A stretch of 28,145 nt of DNA, from contig CAXNAD020000132.1 of the NCBI GenBank assembly GCA_964200185.2, positions 1-28,145 of the forward strand. Reading direction: 5' to 3'. This document shows, piece by piece, positions 1-10,592 of this stretch. The translations under genes and the position numbers were made by a program. This DNA comes from Choristocarpus tenellus KU-1152 (lineage: Eukaryota; Phaeophyceae). How positions within the stretch are numbered: position 1 is the first letter of the stretch; every line of letters begins with the position of its first letter. The notes below the pieces were generated by a model. It was not told where the DNA came from, searched no databases, and saw nothing but the letters and a program-made list of their open reading frames with translations.

Positions 1-44
1 TGGGGTATTTGTTGGGGAGGGGCGGAAGAGATATGCGGCGTGTT

Positions 45-63
45 CCCCCCCCCCCCCCCCCCC
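45..63 (+). repeat. Poly-C homopolymer run
   Basis: A run of 19 consecutive C residues directly abuts AGATACTCTGAGCCA. Together they look like the reverse complement of the dispersed motif at 4029-4050, in which G-tracts follow the same core. The exact length of such a run is prone to sequencing error. Confidence 0.9.
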
Positions 64-77
64 AGATACTCTGAGCC
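45..77 (-). repeat. Inverted copy of the dispersed GGGTCAAAGTATCTGG-type motif
   Basis: On the minus strand this reads TGGCTCAGAGTATCTGGGGG, against TGGGTCAAAGTATCTGGAGG at 4029. It differs in a few positions only and has the G-tract in the same place. If the motif is an element terminus, this is the right-hand end of a copy that starts outside the window. It lies in what must be an intron of gene 1. Confidence 0.5.
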
Positions 78-287
78 ACTGTCCATCCCAAATCTTTGAC
101 AGTGATTTCTCCTCTGCCCTATTGTGCATACAATTTTGTTTATGCCAACGGTAGTTTCTACACTGGTGCTTGAGGGTGGCTCATCTGGGCCAAATTACAC
201 TGACTCTGATGTTTTGTTTATCCACACTTTCTGGCTTTCCATCTGAGTGCACTGGATATATTCCCCAATTTTGTTTACCATGTACAG

Positions 288-3200
288 ATGAGCCTATTAA
301 GGCATATGAGAAGTTCAAGATCGACATTCGTATGATTCGAATGGTTGCTGTTGACAGTGGGTCAGCCTCCAAAGCTGTACCTGACCTTGCAAAAACCTTC
401 AGCTTCATTGGCGATGGGACAGCCACCCAGGCAAGTTTGGACAACAGTCACTGTAGAGGTATGCTTTCTTGGAGAATATGAGATAGAATTACGCCACATA
501 AGAGGAGGGTAGGGAGTTACAGTAAAGGACAAGTGTGCAAACAGGTTCTGAACGTCAAGATTTATTTTTAATGTGATCTCTTGCCTCTTTGTTGGAAAAA
601 GGGGTTACAGATGACTTACTCTGAAGCACTATCTGTGACAAACTCGCTTAGGCTGGGATTGACACAGTGAAGTGGATCAATGGTATGGATTGCTCTGCAG
701 AGGGCATAGCAGGCGAAACAGATGGAGGAGAGCAAGAAGACAACTTTGATCTGTTCTATTTTTCCTCTACAGGATTCACAGCACGAACTATCACCTTTCC
801 AGTCACCGAGATTGGGGGACCCTATGCCATGTGCTGTGAGTCAAGGGTCTGGTGGGTAGGTGTGTACTGTAACCGTTAGAAAGTACTACTATCTAATTGT
901 GGGTGAAACCAAGTGTCAGTCTACTCCAAATTAGGAGAGATTCTTACTCACCTCTGCTATTGAGTATAACCAGCAAGGCATACCGTACCTTATAGCTACC
1001 CACCCTGGCTAAAAATTGCATCATAGGTTCTGATGTCCAACCTTCCCCTCTTCATCCCTGAAAACAGATTCTTTTGACCAAGAGCCATACAAATTGTACA
1101 AAGGTATATTATTATCTGTGGTTGGCATTACTGAGGTAGATGCTGTTCAAGGAAACGCTTATATACTTGTGATTGGGGCGCCCAAGGTGTTGACCTTTGC
1201 TGGTGGTGATGCAGTTGAGGCAGGGGACGAGGTGATGTGGGCGTCTGGTGCAAAGGTGGACGCTGACTGTACAGTGGATGTGTTTCGAGATGGACCCACT
1301 GCTGTTGTGAGCAACGGTGGTGTGGCGGAGTTTTTCATATCTAATGACACGGAGGGCTTGGCAAACTCTGGAAAGACCTGGACTCTCTGCTACCAGTTTG
1401 GGTAAGATGACTTACAAGGAAGTGTGTGATAACTGTTGAAGAATATGTAGAATCCCAAGCCTTTATATAGAAATATGTTGATTAATTCTTTCTCAATTAT
1501 ATTGTAGTAGGTAGAAAGTTGGAGTGAGAAACACCATTCAAGCGGGGGGGGTTGTCCTTGCCACCAAATCATTCATTATATATGGATCAGTAATCAGTAA
1601 TCACAGATTCCTGTCAACAATGCTTCCTATTCCTGAACTCTTCCATATTCTAGTTCTTAAACCCAAACACATCTCCTATTCTTCTGAACACAAACGTTGC
1701 CTCGTCATCCTTAGTTTGTTTCTTCTGCATAATCTTTTACACATGAATAAAAAGCATATTCTCGACAATAACAATTTCCAGAGGATTGCTGCTTTGAACT
1801 ACACTCCAAGATTGAGCTCCTTCCTGAATGTGCCATAAAGAGCAATCCCTTCTTGCTGCAGTGCCTTTATTAGCACATATCAATGTTCAATTGTTTTGAA
1901 GCCATTCATAAGCAGTGCTCAAGAGTAATACTATGATTAGTAGAACTGTGCTTTAATATCTATCAACATCCCCAGCATGTTATAAGAACAAGATAAGGAG
2001 GTGAACAACCACTGTTTCATTCTGTGCAATCCCCTTGTATACCAAAAATGCACTGTCCTACTAATAGTTCCGTAGTGCTTCTCTGTACAATATGTAAAAG
2101 TGTAATTATGTTTAGTTGTGACAACTTGAGCTGAAACGCCAATGCTGCTATTACACCTAAATATTGAATATTTTGCTGTGTTTGCCGCAAATGCTCTAGG
2201 CAATCCCAAAATACCTCAGATGGAACCACCCAATACACTATTCCTGAAAATCACCGACAGGACTGTAACAGCAGGTGTACCACTTTCCCCTGCCCTCCAT
2301 CCATTCTCAATCTATGCTGCAGTATAGAGTCCCTGAAGGTTTACCCTTCCTTCACTCTCACGGCAATCATGATGGAATCCTTCAGGGCTGAGGAGGGCGC
2401 GAATGACAACAGTGTAGTGGGCTATCCCAAAGTTTTCTGGGTGGATGGGCCAGGAATTCAAGCAGGCGACAGAGCAAAGTGGATACCTGACACTTATACC
2501 ACCAATGCAGGCTGTGGTGAGGGGGACTCTGATAATCTTGGAGGTGGTCTCGTAAATGCCAGTTATGTTGTTTCCAGTGCTAGTGGAAGGATTATGGAGG
2601 ACGGCTCTAAGCAAGACCTCTATGTATCATTCACATTCGCAAAGCCAACAATTGGGAATGCAGGGCTGAAGCTTTGCTATAAGCATGGTGATGAGCCATA
2701 CCGCCTATATGAAGGGCAGACAATGCAGGTCCGCCAGCTCCTCAAGGCAAGTGTCCGCACCATTGGGATGGAGCAAGTTCTACATGCTGTGGTTGACTCT
2801 CCACAATATGTTTCCTTCACTGCTCATGGTGGGATGGAAGGAGACAGGTACAAGTGGGTCACACCATCTGGTGGTATGGGCACAGGAACCTTTGCTGACT
2901 GTGCTAATGGGATTGCCCCTGGGGCAGGATCTTCAGTTGGTGTTGCAGAGGGATTCTATCATGAGGCTTCCTTCCTCTTCAAAGAGGTCACCTCAGATTT
3001 GATGCTCTGTTTCGGCCCTGGGGCTGAACCATTCATGGCATACCCAGGTATCAGCATGAACGTGGTGGCACCATCCATCACAACAGCAAACAGAACAAGC
3101 ATTGTTACAGGGAAAGCAGCTGCCGTGCGACTGGTTGGGACTTTTGGAATGACATCAAGCGATGCACTCAAGTTTGCAGAGAATGATGCAGGAGACTGTG

Positions 3201-4392
3201 CCGGAAGCCCGGCAGGTGGAGATGGTGCAGTTTTTTCCCCCTCAATAACTACCCAAGGTCTATCGACAGCAACAGGTACAAGTGAGGTGATGTTGGTAGT
3301 GAGTGAACGATCTGAAAAAGATCAACCATACAAGCTTTGCTACCGCTTTGGCAAAGAGGGGGCATGGAAGATGTTTGATGCTCTGTTCTGGGACGCATAT
3401 GAAGTTACAGGAGTGAAGGTTGATATTAGCAGTGGTGTACCGTCTGTCAGGGACTCGATGGAATTCACATTTGATGGGACCGGCATTGAAAATGGAGGTG
3501 AGGATCAGTTATTGATCATTAGAGTTAGAAGACTAGTCTACCGTACAAGAGGCAATTGAGCCAGAGTAGACAATACTTTGTCCACAATTTGTCTCAGCAA
3601 GTTGTCTAAGATTCTGCATGAGAGAAATGCTGGGCCATGTTGGTCAACCCGAGTACAGGCAGCATGGAATAACCAAGCGTATATATGAGGAGGGTCATTT
3701 CAAAATCCCTCAGTGTGTTATCACCAATGGGTGGATATTTCCTTACGAGATACCTCAGAAAGAAACTTGTTCATTGGCCGCATTCACCTGCTGCGTAATT
3801 GGTATTTCAAAGTACAATGAAAGGCTTTTTGTCATATTAACCTTCTTCAGATCAACGACCTGATTCCTCATGAGTCACATCATGGGCGCAATATCCATCC
3901 CGTGAGAGGTATTATATAAAAGGGGTTTTTAGGCAGGGTCCAACTTCACTATCCTGTCCCTAGTTTCATAGAGCAGATTGGCTAAATATGCAAGAGATTG
4001 ATGGAACGACTCTCAATATGCTTTTTGATGGGTCAAAGTATCTGGAGGGGGGGTGCCGGCGTCCATTTTTGATCCTAATGCGGGAAAAACATACCAATCA
4101 TGGGACATAGGCTGCACCATAGAATAGATAATCCCTTCGCTTGTTTCCATGCATGTCTTCCCTAACTCTGCATACTCTGTCACAAAACCGTTTATAATGA
4201 CCAGATACAGCTAAATGGGTCACATCTGATGTCACGCAAGACTCTGACTGTACCATATCTGAAGGTATTGCTGGATCCTCAGCAGCAGTTGTCACAGGGG
4301 GGATTGCTACTTTTTCATTCAACAGTGACATCGAGTACTGGTTTCTGTGCTATAAGCATGGATCAAATGACTGGCGTTTGTACTCTTCAATC
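288..4392 (+). other. Six tandem Cys-pair repeats (KW..DC..LCY(F/H)G.EPY) in gene 1
   Basis: Six units of about 95-120 residues lie at fragment residues ~1-120, 121-233, 234-358, 359-471, 472-586 and 587-678. Most carry a Gly-rich strand ending in GD, a KW or equivalent, a Cys usually preceded by Asp, a variable Gly/Ser-rich loop, a hydrophobic strand and then LCY or LCF with a Gly and an acidic-Pro-aromatic turn. Examples are LCYKHGDEPYRLY (near 2670-2710), LCFGPGAEPFMAY (near 3005-3045) and LCYRFGKEGAWKMF (near 3335-3375). The two conserved Cys per unit suggest one disulfide each in a secreted beta-sandwich. I believe similar motifs occur in proteins of stramenopiles and alveolates, but I cannot name a domain family with certainty. 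Unit 4 has Phe for Tyr and unit 5 lacks the Trp. Confidence 0.75.
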
Positions 4393-7300
4393 ATGCCAAG
4401 TACAACGGGTGCATCCTCATCCTCAGAGGAAGCAAGTGAGACACAGCTCACCCAGGCAGCAGTCTCCATGACCCTTGATGGAGATGCTGCATCATATCCT
4501 AAAGGATCTGTTGCCAGAGCAGCTTTTGAGTCCAGCTTTATCTCAGATTTGTCACTTGCTCTTGGTGAAGATGAATCCAGGTTTGAAGTAACAGATCTGG
4601 AGGCCGGGTCAATTGTGATCAAATTCACAATTAGTCCAAGTGGGTAAGTATGAATTGTTTTGTTGTCCGTATTTGGTGAAGTCCTGTACATGTTTAATTT
4701 TTACTCTTGAATAGCCTCTTGTGCTTCCCTCCATCTCTTCCAGTACATATTTTGAGCCTGGAAAGGTATTTTGTGGTTAAGGAGTCAAGCGTCAGAAGTG
4801 GAGTCAAAAGGATATGATGAATACTGTGGCTTGGGGTGAGCTTATGGTAGTTGCGGCAGTCTGAGGTGGAAGGATCCGGCCCTGGCAGGTCGGGGTTCTC
4901 TTTCTTGGTAGCTTGAAATGTGTTGTCGATTGTTTCACAATGCACATCACACCCCCTTGTGTGTAGAATCTCTACTGCATGTAAACAAATATACACTTTG
5001 TTTTGGAACAAGGGTAAGGACCGGTAGGTCAACATGCAAGGAATGGATCACAGGAAGGTAGGATTAAAATACAACAAACTAATCGCTTGCCAAGGTCCTT
5101 ACTGAAATACAATATCATATATCATGCTCCTATTCAAGAATGGTATAGAACAACACAGGTTTGTTGCTGTGACATCTCTCCAGGAAAACGGATATCTTAA
5201 AGCCGTACTTGCTTCAGCACACTGCTGCCCTCTACTTATTTGTTATGCGCTTGATTTTGATGATAGGTCCCTTGCAGATGCTTCCGTGGATCAGCTTCTG
5301 ACAACCTTGGAAAATCAGGTGGCAAACCCTTATAGCGCACTGAGGAATGGAACAGTTACACAGGCAGCAAAGAGTATGACCTACTCAACGTCACTCCTCA
5401 CCACAGAAGACACAAGTCCTACCATAGGTTTGTCAGTGACTGAGTACCAACCTAAGGGTCTATTCGGCTTTGTCTCATTGGGCTGGTATGTGACAGAGGC
5501 TAGCCAAGTTGCTAAGCTATCAGTGCAGAGAGATCATGGGTCAAAGGGTATCATGGACATTGGCTTCACTACAACAGATGTGACAGCCCATAGTGGTACA
5601 GATTTCGTTGGTGGGAAAAACATTTTGAGGTTCTATGATGGTGACACCAATAAAGACATCGAAATCACATTGCTTGATGACAATGAAGTAGAGCGCCACT
5701 TCAAAACTTTAACGGTAACACTGAGCTTGGAGGGACCAATAAATGATGGTGCTTCGTTAAAGGCAACAGCAACATCATCTACAATATACATATATGACTA
5801 TGGGGATGGAGAGGTCTTACAGGAAACAATTTTCAATGTGACATCAACAGGAATGATTGCATTGTGTGAACATGGGGATAGTGCTCAATGCAGCGGTTTG
5901 TTCACAGACAGGTATAGCACTGAAAGCTTGGCGAATGTCAACACTGCACAAAATGAGATGGAAGGAATGATCACTGTTACTAAAGGGTGGACCGTGGTAG
6001 GCAATGGTGGTCGTCAAGGTTGGGTTGACCTCAATGGGTATGGGACTTCCGATGCTCTGGTTGGTGCTGAAGAATATGGTGAGTGTTTCAGATGTGGATT
6101 GATGTTTGTATCTATGTATTTAAATTGATTACTTGCAGTCTACGAAATATATTTTTGGAGGGACAGCAGTACATGTTTGCAATACTCTACGTGTTTTTAA
6201 AATGTGATCATCTATAGCGTTTGTGTATATTGAGAACCACTCTTGGCCTCAAAAGTCAAAACTCAATTCTGGCTAAACTGAACTCGACCTTATTTTCCTA
6301 ACGTAGACAAGCAATATTTGCTAATCCACCAATTGGAATGCTGATTTATTGGTTGATATTGCAAAGAGAAGAACTATTACCATTTGAGCCTTTTCACATC
6401 AATTTTTAGCAGCTTGATGTCGAAATGGAAAATCAATATCAAAATTGAGAAAATTGGAGATTGGGGTAATTTTCTTCACCTTCACTTTTGTGTAAGTAAA
6501 CAACGCACCGCCCTCAATCATTTGAAACTGTTCCCTCTCTCCTTCCATGACAAAACAAACAAACGATTGTCAGATGACCGCTGTGACTATGCTTCTACAA
6601 CTCCATGCGACTATGATTGCACATTTGGGGAAGGACTGGCCGAGCTCTTTACCTCAACAGGCCACAGTCCCTCAGTCCTGCAACTCAATGGGTCAGGTTA
6701 TGTTGCTACCAAGTCTTCGGTTACAGACTTTCCTTCAACAGCACTCTCAATATCCTTCTGGTTGCGCACAGTCAGTAATTCAAGTTTGTCAAGGTCAAAC
6801 ATCTCTGCTAGCACCATCCTGTCATACAAGTTTCAGCGTGGTAGCCCCCATAGTTATGAGATCCTTATCCACAGTCCTGAAGCACTCAGTCTTCTTGTAC
6901 ATAGTGACTATGTGACAGCAGAAGACCGATACGATGGACCAGGTGGTGGGGATCTCCAAGGTATATTTACTGGTATCAGTGTTGCAGACGGCACGTGGCA
7001 TCATGTTGCAGTTGCCTGGCGCTCTGCTGATGGTCGAGTTGCTGCATATCTTGATGGCGCCAGGGTGTTCAGTGGTGGTCCATACAAAGCCGGGGTTAAG
7101 CTGATGGCTGGAGGGCAGTTGATACTGGGTCAGGCTCAAGACGACAATGTATGTCAAATTGTAGAAGAAGATAGCACGGATGAGAGTAATGGATCTACAA
7201 TATCTTGTGATCTTGACACAACCGCAAGAAACCCAAGGGGTGGTCCAAAGGGGCTTGTGGCAGACCTGCAACACCTGAGAGTGTGGTCAAAGTTTCTGAC

Positions 7301-8747
7301 CGCAGACGAAGTATCTCAGCAAATGCATGTACCCTTTAAAGGGAATTCCATTGGCCTGGTAAGTACCAGATATTTCCAAAATATTCTAGACCTACAGAAT
7401 AAAAATTCCTCTGAAGTCACTGGGGTTTCACCTCAACATATGAAACGATTATATCTCTCTGATGAAATCGTGAGTTGGAGTCTGTCATCATACTAACTTC
7501 CTCTACACAAATCGCAGATCCTTCATTGGGACTTTACACCACAACTGATCAGTGGACATACGGTGAAGGATGGGTCAGGGATAGGAAGCAGTGCCACAGG
7601 GGTCGGCAACGAAGGGATGATGTCTGTCTCAGGAACATCCTTGTTGGAAGCAACCCCGCACATTAACCCCAATTATCCCTGTGGGGAGGTGTACTCTGGA
7701 ATCTGGAGGTACTCTGCGCCCACGGAATTTGTGGATGCCCTGAGGGACAAGAAGTCCTATGGTGGGCGACTTCAGTTCAGGTGCGTATCTACAGAAAAAC
7801 AATTGAGATCAAGTTCCACATTGTCAATTGCTTAATAATACCAATGATAGATGCAAGTGCAAAACCCTAAGTTTGTAGTGTATGTACTACAAAACTTTGG
7901 TTGTATTGTGAGCGCGAAACTTAATTGGCATTTGGTGAATTGCAGAAAATTGCATCTGTATCCTCATAATATCCAAGTCATCCAGCCTTTTGGATGGTTG
8001 GATGTCTCAAGTACCAAATATATGCCCCCTACTCCTCATGGACTAGTGACATGTGAGTAGTGATAGTCTGCTCGTTTGCTATAGGTTAGTGACACCCAAC
8101 ATGCAATACTAATTGATTACTCATCTTGGTCCCATGACACACCCATGAAGAGTCCCAACATACAGATATAACTTATTTTTCAAATATACAGTGATGTATA
8201 GCTCTTGTTTTCAAGGTCATCAGCTGAAGATTAAAACTTCAATTCAATCATTTGCTTCATCATAAATTCGATATTCTTCAGCTAGAGCTGGTACCACGTG
8301 CAAACTTATATCTGTGGAGAGATAGCTACTGTTGATCAACACTTTCCCCCACCATCTCACTTTGGGATGAGCTCAACATGTGCCACTCTTCGAACGGCTG
8401 CTTATTGCAGACTCTCATACTCGAGTGCAGAGGGTAATGTCCGTGCAGCAAGGGGGGCAGTCTCCCTGAGGTCACAAGCAGGAGTAGAGCTTTCATGGAC
8501 ATCTGTTTTTGAGGCAGAAGATGGTACTCCCGGGGATTGGGTGTATCTCAGTGTGGTGTTGCGTGAAGACCATGGCTGGGTGCAGGAGCCTTTGGGAGAA
8601 GCTGTTACTTCAACCACAATGAGGGAGGTGCTTGCAAACTCAAGTGAAATTCTCATACGGGGGGATATACGAGTATTTGGAAAGAGAGGTACAGGCCAGG
8701 AGGTGGTGTACCTGCAGGATGTGCGTCTATTTGCTTCAACACAGTGA
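288..8747 (+). CDS. Large multidomain secreted repeat protein (Calx-beta, LamG and laminin-B modules), 5'-partial, 9 exons
   Basis: Exons 288-458, 668-835, 1068-1401, 2323-3497, 4205-4643, 5267-6078, 6574-7358, 7518-7780 and 8411-8747 join through GT-AG introns. The phases agree at all eight junctions and give one open frame of 1,493 residues ending in TGA at 8745-8747. Each junction also restores a repeat or domain motif, for example HCR|VKW, MC|YSFDQEPYKLY and NGD|TAKWV. The first exon begins in mid-codon, so the signal peptide and more repeats probably lie upstream of the window. Domain order by residue of this fragment: six Cys-paired repeats (1-678), Ser/Glu linker, SEA-like region (~697-800), Calx-beta (~809-944), Cys cluster (~1034-1048), pentraxin/LamG (~1061-1282), laminin B-like (~1346-1490). 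No membrane span is visible near the C-terminus. Families of this make-up act in adhesion or extracellular matrix; that role is inferred here. The last exon could be alternatively spliced at its stop codon. Confidence 0.85.
4029..4050 (+). repeat. Dispersed 22-bp motif (TGGGTCAAAGTATCTGGAGG...)
   Basis: This 22-bp sequence is identical to the last 22 bases of the window (28124-28145). It shares its core GTCAAAGTAtctGagAGG with the terminal repeats of the elements at 11030 and 18580. It lies in the intron 3498-4204 of gene 1. The G-run extends to 4053. I could not find a matching inverted end before the next exon at 4205, so this may be a solo or truncated end. Confidence 0.7.
4393..5400 (+). 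other. Ser/Glu-rich linker and SEA-like region of gene 1 (spans intron 4644-5266)
   Basis: After the sixth repeat, a linker rich in Ser, Glu and Thr (SSSSEEASETQ) leads into a segment of about 100 residues. It starts VSMTLDGDAASYPKGS and continues with AFESSFISDLSLALG, the pair RFEV and AGSIVIKF, and then, across the intron, a helix-like DASVDQLLTTLENQV. Its order (strand, helix with F..SF..DLS.AL, strands containing an AGSI/V core, second helix ending in L..QV..P.S.L) resembles SEA-like modules of extracellular proteins. The assignment is by pattern only. The splice joins GG to G in a Gly codon, phase 2. Confidence 0.45.
5409..5815 (+). other. Calx-beta domain within gene 1
   Basis: Fragment residues ~809-944 contain KLSVQRDHGSKGIMDIGFTT, then a segment with AHSGTDFVGG, then DIEITLLDDNEVERHFKTLT and VTLSLEGP. 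This is the standard Calx-beta order: a strand, the conserved 'G.DY/F..' turn, then a strand with I.LLDD.E.E..E/K.F.V.L. In characterised families this immunoglobulin-like fold binds calcium through acidic residues in the D-D-x-E/V-E loop, and Asp-Asp and Glu are present here. It sits wholly in exon 5267-6078. The domain is common in extracellular and membrane adhesion proteins. Confidence 0.8.
6640..7325 (+). other. Pentraxin/LamG (concanavalin-like) domain within gene 1
   Basis: Fragment residues ~1061-1282 include LQLNGSGYVATKSS, ALSISFWLRTVSN, DGTWHHVAVAWRS followed by AAYLDGARV, then GGQLILGQAQDD and finally LVADLQHLRVWSKFLTADEV. The W-HHVAV-W, Y-LDG, L-LGQ and F/L-HLRVW...L...E/V series is typical of the LamG-like jelly roll found in pentraxins and laminin-G-like proteins. 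A Cys-rich stretch just before it (CDYASTTPCDYDC, 6578-6620) may be a short disulfide knot. The end of the domain is at the exon boundary 7358 (donor GTAAGT). Confidence 0.8.
7670..8747 (+). other. Laminin IV type A / laminin B-like C-terminal domain of gene 1
   Basis: The final two exons read YPCGEVYSGIWRYSAPTEF, then a segment containing KSYGGRLQFRLSY joined across the intron, ELSWTSVF, WVYLSVVLREDHGW, and MREVLANSSEILIRGD followed by VVYLQDVRLF. Known laminin B modules show W-x-F-x-AP-x-F-x-G/D, YGG.L.F.L, then VLa-x-L/S-x-lLIRa and a closing 'L.nV.L' strand. All of these marks are present in the right order and spacing, although sequence identity is low. In animals this module lies within laminins; outside animals it is unusual. 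The protein ends only four residues after the last strand. Confidence 0.7.
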
Positions 8748-9751
8748 GGATCTCTAAACTGGAGAAGGGCAGAGACTAGAACACAAAAAAATCACCACCA
8801 ATGGTACAACAGTGGCCGTTTGTACACATAAATTAGGGAAGGTACTCCCTAGCATTATCTAAGGAGCACGTGGTACAATGGTTCAATTTACACTACACCA
8901 TGCAGTGATATGGCCCATGTGTTGCTGTCGGTGTTAGTGGCATTAGAATATATTCAATTCTTGATTTTCCTGTGTGAGTGTCAGGTGGGTTTGTTTACAT
9001 TCCACAAGGAAAATTGTTGGACGTGAAGAGTTGTTGTCTCTGTGGGGTCAGAGCATGCCTGCAAAACAAGGAAAGCTGATTGGTGGAGGTACCTCTTCCC
9101 TTTTGAATCTCTTTGTATACATGGTCTGCTTGAGGAAGGTAGATTTGATGTTCGGGGACCACTTTACTGATAGTAGCAGTAGCACTGAATTTCATTCCAC
9201 TGGAAGCAGAAATCCCTTGCATTACATGGACAGCACCGTGGAGAAAGATCTGGTCACTGTAGATATTCTGTTACACAGAATGAGTTCATAGCATACTATA
9301 TTACATTGGGTGAGATATCTTCCTTTTTTTTACAGAGTCTTGAATTGTTCTTATAGCTACTACAAGCAGTCCTTTAGTACAGAAAATCCCATGTTCACAA
9401 CCAGATTTTGTCCAACAGGCGGCTTTATATGCACCCTCCACTTATAATAATGTGTGCTACCTGCAGTCACAGAAAGAATATCAATGTCTCGGCAACATAG
9501 TTCACCTCACTTCACTGACTCATATGTGGATGCAATTCTCATATTCTGAGTTTCCTCTTGTTCGTACTACCTTGTATACCCAGTATATAATTTTTTATCA
9601 AGCTCATTCCCCTGGAACCTTTCCCCCTCTTCTCTCTGGGCTTCGTTTGTGGCTTCTGGGCATAAGAGAAATTATTGTAATATATTGCTCCAGAATATAT
9701 AGATACTTTTTGAACCGAGAAGGGAAAGTTTATGACGTAATCTGAGTTTTG
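8748..9751. other. No gene seen (3' flank of gene 1)
   Basis: Only short frames with no recognisable content occur. The likely 3' untranslated region follows 8747, but no convincing AATAAA-type signal is visible. CACGTG-containing words occur at 8297 (in the last intron) and 8869, with no clear role. Confidence 0.5.
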
Positions 9752-10200
9752 TGGGCGGGAGAATTCTGGCAGTAATGTGGTACAAGGGAGGGAGAGGTGA
9801 GGAAGGAAAAAGAAAAAGTAGTCAAGGGTTGAACGAAGAGTTGAGTACTGAGTGACTAGGAGGTACAAGGAGCAGGAGAGAAGTTAAAGAAGTGGTTGGT
9901 AGGTGGAGGCACAAGGTAAGAAGGGATGGTCAGTTTGCAAAGTAAACCGAGGACTGCTGGTACAAGAGGAGGACGGCTAGAACAAGACAACCTCCAAGCA
10001 AGCTCCCCCGCCCACCCGCCCTTTCGCTTGCTCACGATCGATTGGGATGCTGGGTAAAGGGAGGGGACGTCAAGTTTGGGCGAGGTAGATATTTTCTAGT
10101 TCAAAGGTACGGTGTGAAGTGGATGATGAAGGGGTGTTCATGGATGATTGTGGAGTGGTGTTGAGTGGTGTGGGGTTGAGTGGGGTTGAAGGGTGGGGTG
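9752..10200 (+). repeat. G/A-rich, strand-asymmetric tract with GGTACAAG-type degenerate repeats
   Basis: The plus strand is dominated by G and A, with recurring GGTACAAGGGAGG-like words near 9779, 9862 and 9959. The exception is a C-rich patch near 9990-10020. Together with the adjoining minisatellite it forms a G-skewed domain of nearly 900 bases. No gene is seen in it. Confidence 0.6.
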
Positions 10201-10592
10201 GTGACTGGAAATCAGTGGCGAAGGGGTCACACTGGTTGGTCATTGGATGTGAGGGATCACTGAAAATCAGTGGTGAAGGGGGTTCACACTGGTTGGTCAC
10301 CGGAGGTGGGCGGTGGCTGGAAATCATTAGCGAAAGGAGTTCGCACTGGTTAGTCATTGCATGGGGGGGGGTGACTGGAAATCAGTGGCGAAGAGGTCGC
10401 ACATGTTGGTCATCAAATGTTTGTGGTTACTGGAAATCAATGGCGAAGGAGTTTGCACTGGTTGGTCATTGCAAGGGGGGAGTGACTGGAAATCAGAGGC
10501 AAAGCGGGTTTGCACTGGTTGGTCATCGCAAGGAGGGAGTGGCTGAAAATCAGTGGCAAAGGGGTCGCACTGGTTGGTCACAAGTGGTGGTA
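10201..10592 (+). repeat. Minisatellite, seven ~56-bp units
   Basis: Units start at about 10201, 10256, 10313, 10371, 10426, 10482 and 10539 (spacing 55-58 bases). The consensus contains GTGACTGGAAATCAGTGGCG, then AAGG, then a TCGCACTGGTTGGTCAT core and a G-rich tail. Divergence between units is moderate, with small indels. Because the unit length varies and is mostly not a multiple of three, the open frames it creates on both strands are by-products. A short GTGGGGTTGAGTG-type repetition (10150-10200) leads into it. Confidence 0.95.

Noticed and set aside
2685-3171. Alternative frames overlapping exon 2323-3497 of gene 1 on both strands
   Set aside because: They are shadows of a well-supported exon whose own frame carries the repeat signatures.
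45-4050. Reading the inverted motif copies at 45-77 and 4029-4050 as the two ends of one 4-kb transposon
   Set aside because: Exons of gene 1 lie between them and splice in frame, and in the paired elements at 11030 and 18580 the motif faces the opposite way relative to the interior.
4205-4216. Acceptor at 4210 (ATACAG) for exon 5 of gene 1
   Set aside because: It also keeps frame, but the acceptor at 4204 (GACCAG) restores the GDTAKW motif seen in other repeats, so 4205 is preferred.
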